A stretch of 64,000 bases of DNA from SVTX01 sp045542075 (GTDB taxonomy: Bacteria > Bacillota > Clostridia > Oscillospirales > CAG-272), in assembly GCA_045542075.1 (NCBI GenBank), contig JAZQKI010000017.1, positions 1 through 64,000 on the forward strand, read 5' to 3'. Below the pieces are notes generated by a model, which saw nothing but the letters and a program-made list of their open reading frames with translations, had not been told where the DNA came from and made no database searches. Within the stretch, counting starts at the first letter, position 1, and every line of letters begins with the position of its first letter. This document shows positions 1-8,402 of this stretch, one piece after another. Position numbers and translations under genes: made by a program.

Positions 1-447
1 GAGCGTGACGACCATATTGACAATAACGGTGAGATCATCTCTCGCGCAACTATTGAGAAGTCCATCGACAATTCAAAAAGCGAAACCTACCGCATCATGC
101 TTGACGGTGAGAAGGTCGGTGGCTTGATACTCACGATTGACAAGGAAACGCATCATAACCACTTGGATATTCTCTTTGTACTGCCCGAAGCGCACAGTAA
201 AGGCATTGGCTACGGAGCATGGCAAGCGGTTGAGGCTCTGCACCCCGAAACCAAGGTATGGGAAACCTGCACTCCCTATTTTGAAAAGCGCAATATTCAT
301 TTTTACGTCAACAAGTGCGGCTTTCAGATCGACCAATTTTGGTGTGAGTATTTCACACCCGACCACGAGATGCCCGATGACGATGAGCACGATCCCGACG
401 AAGGGCCCGATGAAATGTTCCGTTTTATCAAGGTAATGAAGCCGTAA
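1..447 (+). CDS. GNAT family N-acetyltransferase, 5' end missing
   Basis: The reading frame is open from base 1, so the start lies outside the window; 148 residues are visible. The stretch PEAHSKGIGYGAWQAVE (about residues 62-78) fits the acetyl-CoA pyrophosphate-binding loop of GNAT enzymes, and the following YFEKRNIHFYVNKCGFQI is the usual final strand-helix of the fold, where a side chain is read as 'neighbour of a changed position'. The tail is rich in Asp and Glu. GNAT enzymes transfer an acetyl group from acetyl-CoA to an amine; the substrate cannot be deduced. A hairpin follows the stop and separates it from the convergent MarR gene. Confidence 0.75.
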   Translation, partial: ERDDHIDNNGEIISRATIEKSIDNSKSETYRIMLDGEKVGGLILTIDKETHHNHLDILFVLPEAHSKGIGYGAWQAVEALHPETKVWETCTPYFEKRNIHFYVNKCGFQIDQFWCEYFTPDHEMPDDDEHDPDEGPDEMFRFIKVMKP

Positions 448-480
448 GCCCTTTTCTTTGCTTTCTGCGATTCAAATTTT

Positions 481-506
481 GAGGGCTGACCGCTTGGTCA
501 GCCCTC
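481..506. terminator. Convergent hairpin between GNAT and MarR genes
   Basis: A perfect 11-bp stem (GAGGGCTGACC with its complement) closes a 4-base loop. It lies between two converging genes. The T-tract is poor on both strands, so it may act with Rho or only as an RNA end-stabilising hairpin. Confidence 0.6.
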
Positions 507-509
507 ATT

Positions 510-926
510 TCAATCTTCTTTATCTGTATCTAATATTTTATAAAGCAATCCGTAAAGTTGTATAGCTTCCTCGGGCTCAAGTCCGACGCAACCCGCGACC
601 TTGGCAGGCACTTCTACGGCTCTTTCCTTGAGCGCTTCGCCGCTGTCGGTTATGAATACGCTGACCGAGCGTTCATCCGTGGTGCTTCTTTTGCGTGTTA
701 CGTAGCCCTTGGCTTCAAGGCTTTTGAGCACGGGCGTCATTGTTCCCGAATCAAGAAACAGCTTCTCGCCAAGCGCCTTGACGGTGATCTCCTTTTGCTC
801 CCACATTACCATCATCGTGATATACTGCGTATAGGTCAGATCAAGCTCGTCAAGGTAAGGACGGTATCTTTTGACCACCTCTCGCGCGGCTGCATACTTC
901 ACAGCGGCGTTAAACGTCGGGCACAT
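510..926 (-). CDS. MarR/OhrR-like transcriptional regulator lacking the canonical redox cysteine
   Basis: The 138-residue winged-helix protein resembles OhrR: the block from KRYRPYLDELDLTYTQY through LFLDSGTMTPVLK and KRSTTDERSV follows Bacillus OhrR closely. OhrR proteins repress a peroxidase gene until an N-terminal cysteine is oxidised. At the position of that cysteine (nine residues before the Glu of the AARE motif) this protein has Ala; a Cys sits five residues earlier. I chose ATG 926 over the in-frame GTG at 938 because GGGGGTGG lies just upstream and the GTG falls inside the preceding terminator stem. A candidate OhrR-type operator lies at 989-1007. No ohr gene is adjacent, so the target is unknown. 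Confidence 0.8.
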   Translation of the reverse strand: MCPTFNAAVKYAAAREVVKRYRPYLDELDLTYTQYITMMVMWEQKEITVKALGEKLFLDSGTMTPVLKSLEAKGYVTRKRSTTDERSVSVFITDSGEALKERAVEVPAKVAGCVGLEPEEAIQLYGLLYKILDTDKED

Positions 927-932
927 AAAAGA

Positions 933-968
933 AACCACCCCCGACCGATATCTCAGTCGGGGGTGGTT
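933..968 (-). terminator. Terminator of the Ig-repeat lipoprotein gene, overlapping the MarR ribosome binding site
   Basis: A perfect 13-bp stem (AACCACCCCCGAC and complement) with a 10-base loop is followed on the minus strand by TTTCTTTT. The 3' arm contains the GGGGGTGG that would serve as ribosome binding site of the MarR gene. Confidence 0.75.
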
Positions 969-988
969 ATTAGTTTATAACAATGCGT

Positions 989-1007
989 AATTCAATTTAA
1001 TTGAATT
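989..1007 (-). promoter_or_regulatory. Candidate OhrR-type operator upstream of the MarR gene
   Basis: The minus strand reads AATTCAATTAAATTGAATT, a perfect palindrome of 8-bp arms around 3 bp. Its core CAATTAAATTG equals the half-operator I recall for Bacillus subtilis OhrR. It lies about 60 bp upstream of the MarR start, overlaps the stop codon of the preceding gene, and abuts a TATAAT on the same strand. Autoregulation is inferred. Confidence 0.55.
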
Positions 1008-4000
1008 ATACAGAGTAGTAGTTATGGTTATAGAAGATAGCTGTTCCTGCCTGAATAGTTCCCAATCCGGGGATGGTTACGTATACAGGCATGCTTATAA
1101 ACTGATGCTCGTGATCCAAAGAACCGTCCTTGGGAAGATCATAAACGTCTATGATTCCGCCCTCGTCGTAAGTCAATTTACTTGTATTGGCCGGGAACAT
1201 CGGAGGTGTCAGGTCATTAAACAGCAAGCCAACAAAGATGAATTCACCCTTTTCGTTCTTTATATGGCTGACCGCGATCTCGCCGTATTCCTTCTTTCCT
1301 GTGAGTCCCTCCCACGTTGATACTATTATCGCTACGTTTCCGTCAATGATCTGGGGAATAGTAGCTCCCTGGATATCATAATCCTTGAAATAGTTGGTAT
1401 TTCCGTTATTTACGTTAGCGTAAGCGTCTATAGTTCCCTTGATGGTTACGTGCTGATTCTCGTTGTCGTTGAGTCCCGCCTCGTTACATTCTTCGGGAGC
1501 AAGCTCTATTCCTGTTGCTCCGCAACGACCGAACTTGAGATTTTCAAGAGTCATAATGCTGGAACGGCAGAATATACCCGTCGAATAACAGTTATAAGTG
1601 TGAACGTTGGATACGGTTCCGTTGCCAACGATTCCCAAGAAGCTCAAGCCTGAATAGAAGCCCGAGGAGGTAATGTTATCCGCGTCAATATAGTAATGAC
1701 ACTGGTAAAGTCTTGTACCAATGTTTACGCCGTGCGTAAATCCGCCAATGTTCGCAGAATCGCTACCTTTGTTTCTGAACAGATTAACGTCATAATCAAC
1801 AGGCATATTTCCCTTTACCTCAAAGTTGTAAAGGTTTACAGAATATGTCTTGTTGTTATTTGTTCCCGCGCCAACGTCTCCGTCTGTATTCCAGGGCTCT
1901 GCGGAGAACAAGGATGACAGATTGGGCATATACGCATCCGTTCTTCCGTATCTTTCACGGTAATCCTGGTATTCTGCCTCGGTAAACAATCTCATCTGAG
2001 ACGCGTCAATCTTATGATTGTTTCCGTTTACATACAGACTCTTATTAACAGCCTGAATACGGTTGCTTCCCACAGCGGGAACCTCATCAGGTCCAAGAAT
2101 GATCTCATCGATATTCTGGTCCTTGTGGTCTCTCAACGCAACAAGAGGAACAAGGTCATATCCGTAGTTGTAGTGCTTGCCGCCACAGTAGCAGCCTGCT
2201 ACTGTACAGTCCTTGCCAACGGGCTTTTCAAGAACTACGAAGTTGATCTGCTGGCCGTTGTAAGCCGAATTTCTGATAACGAGCCATGCTTCTTCAAATG
2301 TGTTTACGTTATATCCGTCGTTGATGTTAAAGGTGTAGGAGATGGATGCCTCATTTGCACTTCCGGAAACAGAGCTTACGGTTGCAACAACCTTGCCTGT
2401 CATCTTGAAAATTATGCATCCGTTCTCGTAAACGGCTACCTCGTCACCAACCTTGCCGCTTTCGTGTGTGAAGGAAATAGCAACGTCCTTGCAGGAAAGC
2501 TCGCTTCCTACTGCGGAGAACGCGAAGGGGAGCTTGGAAGCGCCTGCTTCCTTAACTACGTTAGAGGAAGCGCCTGAAATTTCATGATCGAGAAGCGAGA
2601 AGGAGTATTCTATATCATTTCTCTCGCTGAATACCTCGGGGATCGTAATAGAATCGGGAGGAACTATAACCTTTACGGTTGCAGTTTCCACAACGTCGGT
2701 TCCCTTTATTCTCGCCTCAACTACAACAGTTCCGTGACCCTTAAGGGACAAGAACGTGCAGTTTGAACCGATGGAATCTATGTCAAGATACTGCGCGCCG
2801 TCGATTATAGTGAATATAATCTCCTTGCCCTCTACCTTGTCGTAAAGGCCGTTGTAGACCTCCGCGATAAGTGTGGGAATCGCGCCTGTTCCCTTCTTGT
2901 CAAGGGTAATGACTGTTTCGGAAAGATCTATATAGAAGGTATTGGCAAGTATCTCCTCCTCGGAGGGCGCTACGGTAAACGTAAGAACGTTACTGTCTAT
3001 ACGTGTGTCACCGTTTGTCGCTCTTGCCTTGATCTTGATTACCGTGCCTGCTCTTACACCGCTGTTTATTACAAGCTTATTGCCGTCCATTTTCGCATAT
3101 CTTGCGCTGCCTTCAAGCAATACCCAGCTTATCTGCTGTGTAGCGTCTACAGGGGTCTTTTCTACGTTGATATTGACAGTGTTTCCTGCAAGGACCTGCT
3201 CTACGCCGCCCTCTGCGGATATTTCAATGGACTCGATCAATATCTCCTCGTGAAGGGGCTTGACTGTGAACTCAAGCACTTCACTTTCAACGTCGCCTGC
3301 GATCGCCTGGACCTTGATAACAGCGTCCTTTTCAGCTGTATCGCTTATGACGAGTATGTTTCCTACCATCTGGGCAATTTCACCGCCCTCAAGTATAACA
3401 AATCTTACAGTGTCCGTTGTATCTCTGGGATCAACTACACAGTTAATTTCAACTCTGCTTCCCGCTATAGGATTGAGATTATCAGTGGATATGGTTACGG
3501 ACTGTGCAGGCTTTGTAACTACCTCAACCTTTACTGTGAACGTAAGCTCATTACTTCCTGCCTCGTCGCCGATCGCCTTTACCTTGATAACCGTTCCGTC
3601 GGGAGCCTCGTCGGATATAACGAGAGTTTTACCAACAAGTGTTGCGTGATCTGCGCCCTGAGTTATGATAAGTCTTACCTCGTCGGTGTGATTTTCGGGG
3701 AGCACGTTAACGTCAATTACTATTTCATCTCCGCGAACAACAGTGTTCTTATTTGCGGAAATGATAATGTTCTCTGCCTTGATCTCTACGTCCTCTACCT
3801 GCTTGGGCTTTACTGTGAACGTAAGAACATCGCTCTCCACATTACCCACAGTCGCCTTTACCTTGATAACTGCGTTATCGGGAGCTGTGTCCTTAACAAC
3901 GAGAATGTTACCGGACATCTCAGCGTAATCGCCACCCTCGATTATTACCCAGCTCATTACGTCTGTTGTATCGGAGGGATTTATTCTGTAGTCAATAGTA

Positions 4001-5010
4001 ACAGTCTGTCCCGCAAGAGGTGTGAGGTTGAGCGCATCAATGGTTATGGACTGCGCGGGCTTGGGCTCCTGTATTACCTTGAAGGTAAGCTCATTGACAC
4101 TTACAGTAGTACCTGCGCTTGCCTCAACCTTTATAGTTGTGCCAACGGGAGTGCCTGCTTTTATCTTCAATACGTTTCCTATGATCTCAGCATAGTCCTC
4201 GCCCTCTACGATGTAAAATGCCACGTCATCTGTGATGACCGCGGGCTCGGTAACTGCCGAAAGGATAACGCTGGTGTTTTCAAACAAATTATACTTTTCA
4301 GCGGAAATCGTAACCTTCGTAGCCTTGATCTCGTCAGTTGCGGACTTGACCGTAAGCACGAGCTCGTTACTTTCAACATCCTCAAATGTAGCCTTGAGCT
4401 TGATCACATCTCCTACGGATGCGTTCTCGCTTACGACCAGCTTGTCGCCGTCCATTGTCGCGATATCAGAGCCCTCTGTTATGGTCCAGCTGATGGGCTG
4501 TGTTGCATCGGAGGGATCAAGCACCTTTGTTATTGTGACGCTCTGACCCGCTACGGGCTTTGTCGTCTCTGCGGAAATTGTGATAGAGTTCAGCGGAACA
4601 CTGACCGTGATGGTTATCGTGTTGGAGGTCGATGCTCCTTCCTTTGCCTGCACCTCTATCTTTGCTCCGTCGGGAGCTGTACTGCGCACGGTGAGAGTGT
4701 TGCCGATTATTCCGGCATAGTCCGCACCGCTGACAATGATAAACTCAGTATCCTCGGAGGGAATGTCCTCCTGACCCTCAGCCTTGAGCACTGCGGAAAG
4801 TATTACCTTGTCTCCGCGACCTACGTTTGTCTTGTCTGCGCTGAGGTGAAGTGTGTAAACAACCTTATCCGTAGGCTTTTCATTGGGTGTAGATGGATTT
4901 TCTGATGGCTTGCTACCGTCGTTGTTGTTATTGTCACAAGCGACAAAACATGACGAAAGTAACGCAAGTGCTACTATAAGGACCAGTATCCTTTTAAGTA
5001 CCTTTTTCAT
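1006..5010 (-). CDS. Large surface lipoprotein with eight Ig-like repeats and a C-terminal beta-helix-like region
   Basis: The 1334-residue protein starts with a lipoprotein signal peptide: Lys/Arg-rich start, hydrophobic core, then a lipobox ending at Cys21 or more likely Cys25 (FVAC-D). An acidic Asn/Pro linker follows. From about residue 50 to 770 there are about eight repeats of 80-100 residues, each with a core like WVIIEGGDYAEMSGN followed by VIKVKAT and TFTVK, as in bacterial Ig-like domains that form stalks on cell walls. The last 450 residues have spaced Asn/Gly-rich turns (NKSLYVNGNNHKID, GVNIGTRLYQC) that suggest a parallel beta-helix. RBS AAAGGAGATG precedes the ATG. A related smaller protein follows upstream in the same orientation. 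The ligand is unknown. Confidence 0.7.
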   Translation of the reverse strand: MKKVLKRILVLIVALALLSSCFVACDNNNNDGSKPSENPSTPNEKPTDKVVYTLHLSADKTNVGRGDKVILSAVLKAEGQEDIPSEDTEFIIVSGADYAGIIGNTLTVRSTAPDGAKIEVQAKEGASTSNTITITVSVPLNSITISAETTKPVAGQSVTITKVLDPSDATQPISWTITEGSDIATMDGDKLVVSENASVGDVIKLKATFEDVESNELVLTVKSATDEIKATKVTISAEKYNLFENTSVILSAVTEPAVITDDVAFYIVEGEDYAEIIGNVLKIKAGTPVGTTIKVEASAGTTVSVNELTFKVIQEPKPAQSITIDALNLTPLAGQTVTIDYRINPSDTTDVMSWVIIEGGDYAEMSGNILVVKDTAPDNAVIKVKATVGNVESDVLTFTVKPKQVEDVEIKAENIIISANKNTVVRGDEIVIDVNVLPENHTDEVRLIITQGADHATLVGKTLVISDEAPDGTVIKVKAIGDEAGSNELTFTVKVEVVTKPAQSVTISTDNLNPIAGSRVEINCVVDPRDTTDTVRFVILEGGEIAQMVGNILVISDTAEKDAVIKVQAIAGDVESEVLEFTVKPLHEEILIESIEISAEGGVEQVLAGNTVNINVEKTPVDATQQISWVLLEGSARYAKMDGNKLVINSGVRAGTVIKIKARATNGDTRIDSNVLTFTVAPSEEEILANTFYIDLSETVITLDKKGTGAIPTLIAEVYNGLYDKVEGKEIIFTIIDGAQYLDIDSIGSNCTFLSLKGHGTVVVEARIKGTDVVETATVKVIVPPDSITIPEVFSERNDIEYSFSLLDHEISGASSNVVKEAGASKLPFAFSAVGSELSCKDVAISFTHESGKVGDEVAVYENGCIIFKMTGKVVATVSSVSGSANEASISYTFNINDGYNVNTFEEAWLVIRNSAYNGQQINFVVLEKPVGKDCTVAGCYCGGKHYNYGYDLVPLVALRDHKDQNIDEIILGPDEVPAVGSNRIQAVNKSLYVNGNNHKIDASQMRLFTEAEYQDYRERYGRTDAYMPNLSSLFSAEPWNTDGDVGAGTNNNKTYSVNLYNFEVKGNMPVDYDVNLFRNKGSDSANIGGFTHGVNIGTRLYQCHYYIDADNITSSGFYSGLSFLGIVGNGTVSNVHTYNCYSTGIFCRSSIMTLENLKFGRCGATGIELAPEECNEAGLNDNENQHVTIKGTIDAYANVNNGNTNYFKDYDIQGATIPQIIDGNVAIIVSTWEGLTGKKEYGEIAVSHIKNEKGEFIFVGLLFNDLTPPMFPANTSKLTYDEGGIIDVYDLPKDGSLDHEHQFISMPVYVTIPGLGTIQAGTAIFYNHNYYSV

Positions 5011-5068
5011 AAAAACATCTCCTTTGATCTTCTTTTTTTGGTTTATGCTAAGCCATAAGGCTAAAACA

Positions 5069-5992
5069 TCAGTTTGAATTCAAGCCAAATTTAATATCGG
5101 CAGTTATTGTCTCGCCGTTCTGATATACGGCAGATATTCTGACTGTTACAGTTCCTCTCTTGCTCAGGGTAAGAACTCCGCCTTCAAGAGTCGCTCTGTC
5201 CATTCCGCCAATTATCTCCATTTTTACGGAGGCGGGATCTATTCCCTCCTCAAGCCAGAGCATACTCATAATGTCGATAACGCTTCTTGCGGAAACGTGT
5301 ACGTCAGAGGAATTCTTGACTATATCGGGGTCGTTTTCAATGTCAAAATATATAGGAGGCTTGCCGTCAAGAACGGTCACAACACATGTGTCCGTCTTCT
5401 CGCCAAGAACTGTGGTAACGGTTATGGTGGCTGTACCGACTCCGCGTGCCGTTATCTTTCCGTTTACGTCAACCGATACAACATCGGGATTGTCCGAAGC
5501 ATACGTTACGCTTCTGTCAAGTGAAACGGGCGCATCCACCTCTGCCTTAAGAGTATGCGTCTGTGTAACCTTAAGTGATAACGTCTCGGGGATCAGATAT
5601 ACCGCAAAGGGTACGTCCGCCGTTACAGTAACCTTAAGAACAGCTATGATTCCGCTGTCGTCAGTCTTGACCGATACAGTCGTCGAGCCCCAGTGCACTC
5701 CCGTGATAACACCGTTCTTATCGACAGTGCATATCGATTCGTCCGCGGACGAATACGTGACCTTTTGATTGGTCGCGCCCTTTGGCTCAATATTTATTAT
5801 GGTTTCCTTGGTCTTGCCCTGAGCGACCTTAAACTCCTTGTCCGAGCCGTAGGATTCTCCGAGTCTGTCCACGAATTCTACCGTCTCGACGGGGATATAT
5901 TCGACCTGCGCCAATATCCATCCCGCAAAAGCGATCACCACGAGCAGAACTATGGGCAACACCGCAAGTATTATCAATATGGTTTTTTTCAT
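5069..5992 (-). CDS. Membrane-anchored protein with Big_2-type Ig-like domains
   Basis: The 307-residue protein has an N-terminal membrane anchor (residues about 3-28) without a lipobox. Two Ig-like domains of the Big_2 type follow, each with the typical pattern VTYSSADESICTVDKNG then GVHWGSTTVSVKT, and VTYASDNPDVVSVDVNG then GVGTATITVTT. A third, weaker beta domain closes the protein. ATG 5992 is preferred over the TTG at 6025 because the membrane segment starts there and GAAAGG lies upstream. It sits 58 bp after the ABC permease and 58 bp before the large Ig lipoprotein, so all could be one transcript. The function is probably cell-surface adhesion or scaffolding. Confidence 0.7.
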   Translation of the reverse strand: MKKTILIILAVLPIVLLVVIAFAGWILAQVEYIPVETVEFVDRLGESYGSDKEFKVAQGKTKETIINIEPKGATNQKVTYSSADESICTVDKNGVITGVHWGSTTVSVKTDDSGIIAVLKVTVTADVPFAVYLIPETLSLKVTQTHTLKAEVDAPVSLDRSVTYASDNPDVVSVDVNGKITARGVGTATITVTTVLGEKTDTCVVTVLDGKPPIYFDIENDPDIVKNSSDVHVSARSVIDIMSMLWLEEGIDPASVKMEIIGGMDRATLEGGVLTLSKRGTVTVRISAVYQNGETITADIKFGLNSN

Positions 5993-6050
5993 TTTATGGA
6001 TATACCTTTCTGAACGGGGAGACAAAGGATGCGCCTCGCCGATAAATAAC

Positions 6051-7655
6051 TCACATTTCTATCCTGTCGTAATTATGGTTTATTCTCAAAATCAGATTGA
6101 CCACTCTGTTGAGCATGTAGATAAACGCGCCGATAATTATCACAAGATACGGCAAAAGCTTATTTTCAACACCCGACATGAGCATTACTACCATTCCCAT
6201 TACAAATCCTATGATCAATCCGACGATAAGGCACTTTGTCGTGCTCTTGCTGACTGTGGATGCCTCCTCGTCTCCCTGCGCGCTGATGGTCGGATTCTTG
6301 ACGTCACAGCTGATACAGTACGCGATGTGGCCGACAGCCGCCATTGCTACCGCAACGCTTCCGAGAAGTATCTCCCACGCGGGATACAGGAACATGGATA
6401 TTATCGCCGTGATAATTATCGCTCCGACGGTGAATACTCCGTTGAACGAGAATTTTACAAGCATTTGTGTGAAAAAGTCAACGGGAATAGTCTTTGACGT
6501 GTGGAAATTGCCTCCGTCTCTCGACACCGCAGATGCGGACGAGATATTGGAAAGCATAGCAAGTATGGCAACCACCATAACGTGCGCTCCCGCTATCATT
6601 TTAGGTCCCGCCGAATTATTGGTAGCCACCGTCATAAGCAGTTTATCGTAGGAAAATACTATAAACGGCATAAGAATAGTGAAAAGGAAATACTCAAATA
6701 TCTCCGCGCTTGAGCGGAATACACAGAAAAGCTCCTTTTGGAAGAGGCTGGCAAAGCGGCTTCTGCTCTTGAATTTTTTGACCTTGGGCTTTACCTTGAC
6801 CGTGTTCTCTATGCTCGACATAGCGATCTTGAAGAACAAGCGTCTTGTAAAGAGTATGGCAACAGCCGCAACGGCAACGCACAGTGCTATAAATATCGGG
6901 AAATAGTACCATTCACTGAAGCTGAGCATCGCGCGGCCAAGCGGATAATACAGCGGTATCTGTTTGCCCACCGACTGAATAAACGCATTGGTCTTAATTA
7001 CCGTCTCATACTGCTTTTCAACTATGTTGAATTCGCCCGCAATATTTCCTATAAGGCTCAGGTAACCCCACAGACAAGTGCAGACCAATCCAAAAATAAC
7101 AACTATGGACAAAAAGGTATGCTTTTTGAGAAACCTGATCACCCACATTATGGGAAGACTCACAAATGCCGCGATCGCTATGGGAAATACGGGCAAAAGC
7201 AGAGTGAGTATAACCAGGGAGAGATAATAGGAAACACCAAGTCTCGCAAAGCTTCCAAGCGTAATAAATATTGGAAGTGTGATCATTGCGTTTGCGGCGA
7301 TCTCCTTGATATATATCAGAAGAAGCTTTGATATAAAGAGCTGATTCGGTGTAACGGGCAGGCAAATAAGCATTTCATTATCCTTGCAAAGATAAAGAGT
7401 GTTTATTACGTTTCCCACCGCAAACACCAACGACAGCAGCTGTGTCACAATAAGGATTATTCCCAAAAGCTCAGCGTTGATAGCAAAGCCAAGGTTAAAC
7501 ACCCTTGAAAGTCCAAAGCTCACCGCAAGAGTGCCAAGCCCGAGTATCAGGACCGCCTTCAGCACCGCAGGGATCATGGTCTTTGGAGACGCTGCCTTAA
7601 GAATATCCGTCTTGTTATCAATCTGCATCTTCAGGAGCGACAAAATATTCTTCAT
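6051..7655 (-). CDS. ABC-2 type exporter permease
   Basis: The 534-residue polytopic protein has about 11-12 hydrophobic segments in two halves, separated by a basic cytoplasmic stretch near residues 285-300 (KVKPKVKKFKSRSRF). This arrangement is typical of the fused permeases found next to CcmA/YtrB-type ATPases in Clostridia. The ATPase gene lies 3 bp upstream, so the pair is translated together. The substrate is unknown. The two Ig-domain proteins downstream in the same orientation raise the possibility of surface-related cargo, but nothing in the sequence proves a link. Confidence 0.8.
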   Translation of the reverse strand: MKNILSLLKMQIDNKTDILKAASPKTMIPAVLKAVLILGLGTLAVSFGLSRVFNLGFAINAELLGIILIVTQLLSLVFAVGNVINTLYLCKDNEMLICLPVTPNQLFISKLLLIYIKEIAANAMITLPIFITLGSFARLGVSYYLSLVILTLLLPVFPIAIAAFVSLPIMWVIRFLKKHTFLSIVVIFGLVCTCLWGYLSLIGNIAGEFNIVEKQYETVIKTNAFIQSVGKQIPLYYPLGRAMLSFSEWYYFPIFIALCVAVAAVAILFTRRLFFKIAMSSIENTVKVKPKVKKFKSRSRFASLFQKELFCVFRSSAEIFEYFLFTILMPFIVFSYDKLLMTVATNNSAGPKMIAGAHVMVVAILAMLSNISSASAVSRDGGNFHTSKTIPVDFFTQMLVKFSFNGVFTVGAIIITAIISMFLYPAWEILLGSVAVAMAAVGHIAYCISCDVKNPTISAQGDEEASTVSKSTTKCLIVGLIIGFVMGMVVMLMSGVENKLLPYLVIIIGAFIYMLNRVVNLILRINHNYDRIEM

Positions 7656-7658
7656 TCG

Positions 7659-8387
7659 TCACACCTCTTCTATCTCACCGATAACGTCCATAAATATCTT
7701 CTCAAGGGACTCTCCGCGCGCACGAAGCTCGTGAAGATCATAAACTCCCTCAAGCTTACCACCCTTTATAATACAGCAACGGTCGCAAAGATTTTCAACG
7801 ACGTCAAGAATATGCGTGCTGAAGAAAACCGTGTTTCCTGCTGCCGCGTGCTGTCTCATTACCTGCTTGAGCTGATAGGAGCTTTGAGGGTCAAGACCCG
7901 TAAGCGGCTCGTCAAGCACCCAGAGCTTGGGGTTGTGCACAAGCGCGGCAATAACGGATATTTTCTGCTTCATTCCGTGAGAATAGCTCTTTATAGGGTT
8001 GTTGAACGCCGCCTTGAGCTTGAAGATCTCAAGCAATCTTTCGGTGCGCTCCTGCGCCTCCGCGGGATCGACACGGTAAAGATTTGCTATGTGATTGACG
8101 TATTCCTGTCCTGTCAGCCTCTCAAATACCGCGTGGTTGTCAGATACGTATCCTACGTTCATCTTCGCGCGAAGAGGGTCTGTCTTTATTGAAACACCGT
8201 CAATAAGTATGTCTCCCTCCTGGAAGGGATATATTCCAACAAGGCTTTTTATAGTCGTGCTCTTTCCCGCGCCGTTTGGGCCGAGAAAGCCGTATATCTC
8301 CCCCGCTTTCAGAGAAAACGACAGGTTCTCTACAGCCTTCACCTCAGAGCTTCCGTAGCTTTTCGTAAGGTTTTTGATCTCTAACAT
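7659..8387 (-). CDS. ABC transporter ATP-binding protein
   Basis: The 242-residue ATPase has the Walker A motif GPNGAGKST (about residues 38-46), a signature YSHGMKQK in place of LSGGQ, Walker B LWVLDEPLTGLD and the switch histidine in FFSTHILD. The SHGMKQ signature and length are typical of ATPases paired with ABC-2 exporters. It is the partner of the permease 3 bp downstream. It starts 15 bp after the TMEM164-like gene ends, so the promoter of that gene probably drives all three. Confidence 0.92.
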   Translation of the reverse strand: MLEIKNLTKSYGSSEVKAVENLSFSLKAGEIYGFLGPNGAGKSTTIKSLVGIYPFQEGDILIDGVSIKTDPLRAKMNVGYVSDNHAVFERLTGQEYVNHIANLYRVDPAEAQERTERLLEIFKLKAAFNNPIKSYSHGMKQKISVIAALVHNPKLWVLDEPLTGLDPQSSYQLKQVMRQHAAAGNTVFFSTHILDVVENLCDRCCIIKGGKLEGVYDLHELRARGESLEKIFMDVIGEIEEV

Positions 8388-8402
8388 GTGAGATTCTCCT
8401 TT

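Noticed and set aside
3250..4905. Long plus-strand open frame opposite the Ig-repeat lipoprotein
   Set aside because: It is antisense to a gene with signal peptide, domains and ribosome binding site; its translation is rich in Cys and Tyr without family motifs.
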